In this document: positions 3,358-6,027 of the stretch, in pieces
Layout of the letters: each line of letters opens with the position of its first letter
Position numbering within the stretch: the stretch's first letter is position 1
Assembly (NCBI GenBank): GCA_002279765.1
Contig: NCCR01000260.1
Span: 1-6,027 of the forward strand
Direction of reading: 5' to 3'
DNA length: 6,027 bases
From: Verrucomicrobia bacterium 12-59-8
GTDB taxonomy: Bacteria > Verrucomicrobiota > Verrucomicrobiae > Verrucomicrobiales > Verrucomicrobiaceae
Notes under the pieces: generated by a model
Database searches by the model: none
Seen by the model: only the letters and a program-made list of their open reading frames with translations
Told to the model about the DNA's origin: nothing
Made by a program: the position numbers and the translations under genes

Positions 3358-5991
3358 ATGCCCAAGTCTCGGAGTTTTTGTCTTTGTCGTTGGCTTTTTT
3401 CAGCCGCTGCCGTTCTCGTGTTTCCTGCTGCACTCGGTGCGGCGGGGCTGGAGGAGGCGGGGGAGTTTGTGTCGGCGCGGCAGGCGCTGGCAGATGGGCT
3501 GCCCGGCGTGGCGGGGGTGAAGGCGGAGCGGCTGCTGAAACGCAAGGGCTGGACGCGGGTGGAGACGCGGGCGCTGGCGACCTTTGCGGCGGAGGCGTGG
3601 ACGCGGGCTGAAGAGGGGGCTCGGGTGCTGGCGCTGGCGGAGGCGCATGATCTGGATGATGAAGCTTTCTGGCGCGGCCAGGCGCTGGCGCTGATGGGGG
3701 ATCTGGCGGGGGCGCGCAAGGTGCTGACGGAGGAGCAGCCGCCGACGCCACACCCACGCTGCCGGCTGCTGCTGGCGCAGGTTTTGGCGGCTCTCGGACA
3801 ACCAGCAGAGGCGCGTGAGGCGCTGGCGCCGCTGCTGACCTCGGCGGATGCAGCGCTCCAGGCGCATGCGCGGCTGTTGCAAAGCGAGATCGACATCAAT
3901 GAGGGCAAGGCGGCGACGGGCATTTCGGCGACGGCGGAGGATGCGGCGACGCGCTTTCTGAGGGCACGGGCGCTGCTACAGCAGGGCGAGATCGCTCCTG
4001 CGCAAAAGATTCTGCAGTCGGTGCTGGCTTCCAACCAAGGTGGCGAGCGCATGCACCACGCGGCGCTGCTGCTGCAGGCGGAGGTCTTGCTGCAGCAGAA
4101 GCACGCGGCGCAGGCGCAGGATCATCTGCTGAAGTTTCTGGATGCGACGGCGGACAGCCGGCTGTGGCTGGAGGCGTTTGATCTGCTCAACCGGGCGCAT
4201 CAGGCTATTAAGGAGCGTGCGCCGCTGCCGGAGGGTGTGCTGCGGTGGATCTCGGCGGGCAACACGGCGCAGCAGCAGCCGGACCCGCCGCCGGTGCTGG
4301 CGGCGGCGACGGCGGAGTTTCGCGGGCATGCGATCTACCTGACGGCGCAGTGGCTGGCGGCGGAGAAGCGCGATGACGAGGCGGTGAGCCTGCTGGAGGC
4401 GCTGATCCAACTGCACCCGGGCCACCCGCGTGTGAGCGATGCGATGCGGATGGCGATGGTGCTGTACTCAAAGCACCGCATTGACGAGCGGGTGCTGGCG
4501 CTGGCGGAGGCGTGGCGCAAGCAGTTCAGCACGCCGGCGGTGGCGGTGGATTTCGCGGTGGGAGGCATCCTTTTTCGCCGCGGGGAGAATGAACAGGCGC
4601 TGCAGTTGTTTCAAAATGCGGCGAACGTGGCGGCGACGCTGACGGAACGGCGGCGGGCGCTGTTTAATGCGGCGGTGGCGGCCATCCGCGCGAGTGATTT
4701 TAGTTTATACCAGAGTCTGCTAGGGCAGCTTGAAGTGGTGACCAACGCGGCTGCGGTGGGTCCGGAGAGCAGCGATTCGGCGGCGACGCTGGAGCTGGAG
4801 AAGGCGCTGTTTCTGGCGGCGGGCCACAAGCCGGATGCGGAGGGCGCGCTGCGGGCTTTCATTCGCGCTTATCCCAAGCATCCACGCTTTGCGGATGCGT
4901 GCCTGGCGCTGGCTGACTGGCTGCTGCTGGCCGTGCCGCCGCGCATTGAGGAGGCGCGGAAGACGCTCGACAACGCGACGACGGCAACGGATGAACTGAG
5001 TTCCGATCAGTTCCAGCGCATCGACTACACGCGTCTGTGGCTGAGCGATGCGGCAGGAGATTTGAAGGCTCTGGTCACCGCAGGGGCGGAGTTTCTCAAG
5101 GCGTGGCCGAAGAGCGCGCTGGTGCCTGAAGTGCGCATGAAAATCGCCGGGGCGTACTACCGGCTGGAAGATTTTGCCAATGCGCGCACGGAGTTTGAAA
5201 TCATCGCGCGAGATCATCCTGACACTGCGCAGGGGGACACGGCGCTGTACTTTGCCGCGATGTCCGCCACCTCGGTGATGAGCGTGGAGGGCCGGACCCG
5301 CGCGCTCGAAATCTGGGAGGATCTGGCGCAGAAGGGCGGGCCACTGGCCGTGGCCTCGCGCAGGCAGCAGGCTTTGTCTGAACGCTTGCAGGGGAATCAC
5401 GCCGCCGCGCTTGCGGCGCTGGACAAGGTGCTGGCCATGAAGGCGCTGGAACCCGCGCAGCGCCTGATGACGATCTGTGAGAAGGCGGAGCTGCTGCTGC
5501 TGCTGGGCAAGACCGACCCCGCACGCCTGGATGCCGCCGCTGATCTGCTGGATGCTTTTCTCAGCGACACTGCCCTGCCCTTCTTTTGGAAGGCGCGCGC
5601 GGGGTTCACGCTGGCATCGATTCACCACGATGCGAAGCATGACACGGAGGCCCTGGAAGCCTGCTACAATGTGCTGAGCGCGGCGAACATGACGCCGCCC
5701 ACGAATCCGGCGGACTACCTGTGGTTTTCCAAGGCGGGCTTCTTCGGCATTGATCTTCTGGAAGCCTCGCGCCAGTGGGAGGCGGCGGCACGGCTGGCAG
5801 AACAGATCGCCCAGCGTGCGGGTGACCGCGCCAGTGAGGCGCGTGAACGTGCCACGAAGATCCGACTTGAGCATTTTCTGTGGGAGGGCCCTGCGCCGAC
5901 GCCGCCGAAGGTGCTGGAGTTCGGCGGGTCCGCCGAAGAGAAGGCGGCTGATAAAGCGCCGGCGAAGAGCACGAAGAAGAAGGCGAAGTGA
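3358..5991 (+). CDS. Large exported TPR-like repeat protein
   Basis: An 877-residue protein starting with a likely Sec signal peptide: basic n-region (K3, R5, R11), hydrophobic core about 12-26, and small residues ALGAA (25-29) for cleavage. The mature part is an almost continuous run of alpha-helical hairpins rich in Ala and Leu, typical of TPR solenoids. The clearest TPR-like units are at about 320-355, 396-430 (FRRGENEQALQLFQNAA) and 590-622 (GAYYRLEDFANARTEFEII followed by ARDHP), with others around 495-530 and 665-695. The middle unit resembles BamD/YbgF-type repeats that scaffold envelope complexes. A Pro-rich linker (about 844-851) precedes a Lys/Ala-rich tail ending STKKKAK. It has no catalytic motif, so it is probably a periplasmic or envelope scaffold. 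No strong Shine-Dalgarno precedes ATG 3358, but the signal peptide supports this start. The long open antisense frames across it reflect GC-rich codon use (GCG, CTG). Confidence 0.85.
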   Translation: MPKSRSFCLCRWLFSAAAVLVFPAALGAAGLEEAGEFVSARQALADGLPGVAGVKAERLLKRKGWTRVETRALATFAAEAWTRAEEGARVLALAEAHDLDDEAFWRGQALALMGDLAGARKVLTEEQPPTPHPRCRLLLAQVLAALGQPAEAREALAPLLTSADAALQAHARLLQSEIDINEGKAATGISATAEDAATRFLRARALLQQGEIAPAQKILQSVLASNQGGERMHHAALLLQAEVLLQQKHAAQAQDHLLKFLDATADSRLWLEAFDLLNRAHQAIKERAPLPEGVLRWISAGNTAQQQPDPPPVLAAATAEFRGHAIYLTAQWLAAEKRDDEAVSLLEALIQLHPGHPRVSDAMRMAMVLYSKHRIDERVLALAEAWRKQFSTPAVAVDFAVGGILFRRGENEQALQLFQNAANVAATLTERRRALFNAAVAAIRASDFSLYQSLLGQLEVVTNAAAVGPESSDSAATLELEKALFLAAGHKPDAEGALRAFIRAYPKHPRFADACLALADWLLLAVPPRIEEARKTLDNATTATDELSSDQFQRIDYTRLWLSDAAGDLKALVTAGAEFLKAWPKSALVPEVRMKIAGAYYRLEDFANARTEFEIIARDHPDTAQGDTALYFAAMSATSVMSVEGRTRALEIWEDLAQKGGPLAVASRRQQALSERLQGNHAAALAALDKVLAMKALEPAQRLMTICEKAELLLLLGKTDPARLDAAADLLDAFLSDTALPFFWKARAGFTLASIHHDAKHDTEALEACYNVLSAANMTPPTNPADYLWFSKAGFFGIDLLEASRQWEAAARLAEQIAQRAGDRASEARERATKIRLEHFLWEGPAPTPPKVLEFGGSAEEKAADKAPAKSTKKKAK

Positions 5992-6027
5992 GGCCGGGGC
6001 TTGTGGTGGAAGCCCTGATCGCCATGG
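5988..6027 (+). CDS. Possible start of a downstream gene (partial)
   Basis: A GTG at 5988 overlaps the TPR stop as GTGA and opens a frame that runs to the window end without a stop (RPGLVVEALIAM after the initiator). In-frame GTG codons at 6003 and 6006 and an ATG at 6024 are alternative starts. Only 13 codons are visible, so the call rests on the overlap geometry. In verrucomicrobial genomes I recall TPR genes being followed by TolQ/ExbB-type genes, but nothing here identifies one. Confidence 0.2.
   Translation, partial: MRPGLVVEALIAM
5997..6015 (+). other. Short hairpin after the TPR gene
   Basis: GGGCTT (5997-6002) and AAGCCC (6010-6015) form a perfect 6-bp stem with a 7-nt loop, starting six bases after the TPR stop. 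There is no T-run after it (TGATCG follows), so it is not a standard intrinsic terminator. It could also be chance within the start of the next gene. Confidence 0.25.

Noticed and set aside
2997..4052. 351-residue minus-strand open frame crossing the CBS and TPR genes
   Set aside because: It spans two well-supported plus-strand genes and the gap between them. The Ser/Ala-rich translation is typical of a shadow frame.
4720..5874. 384-residue minus-strand open frame inside the TPR gene
   Set aside because: Antisense to a long protein with a signal peptide and TPR motifs. It is open only because GCG/CTG-rich codons give few stops on the other strand.

Overview
The window most resembles a chromosomal segment of a GC-rich bacterium of the Verrucomicrobia/Planctomycetes type, perhaps Prosthecobacter-like. 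This placement is an inference. It rests on a eukaryote-type (GSII) glutamine synthetase, a tiny protein kinase joined to a PP2C phosphatase, a large secreted TPR protein, weak or absent Shine-Dalgarno sequences, and intergenic GAATGAC heptamer and ATAGG/CCTAT repeats of a kind I recall from such genomes.

Layout. Positions 1-115 (minus) hold a coding-like stretch resembling the C-terminal end of an aminoglycoside-phosphotransferase/AmgK-type sugar kinase, but with no visible N-terminal part. Next is a complete GSII glutamine synthetase on the minus strand (116-1132). Its 284-bp upstream region contains a near-consensus sigma-54 (-24/-12) promoter and, between promoter and start codon, a perfect 12-bp palindrome matching the LacI-family operator pattern. 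A related 10-bp palindrome lies just before the divergent gene.

On the plus strand, a 144-residue minimal kinase-like protein (1417-1851) overlaps by ATGA with a PP2C-type Ser/Thr phosphatase (1848-2669). They probably form a translationally coupled pair with opposing kinase and phosphatase activities. A 217-bp spacer rich in small repeats follows. Then come a stand-alone two-CBS-domain protein (2887-3306) and an 877-residue exported TPR-like protein (3358-5991). The last 40 bases may hold the start of another gene that overlaps the TPR gene's stop codon.

How they fit together. The sigma-54 site implies nitrogen-responsive transcription of glutamine synthetase, as for many bacterial nitrogen-assimilation genes. 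The kinase/phosphatase pair and the CBS protein look like signalling or energy-sensing parts, but nothing in the sequence ties them to glutamine synthetase beyond adjacency. The most novel-looking elements are the minimal kinase coupled to PP2C, and the combined sigma-54 plus LacI-like control region of the GSII gene.
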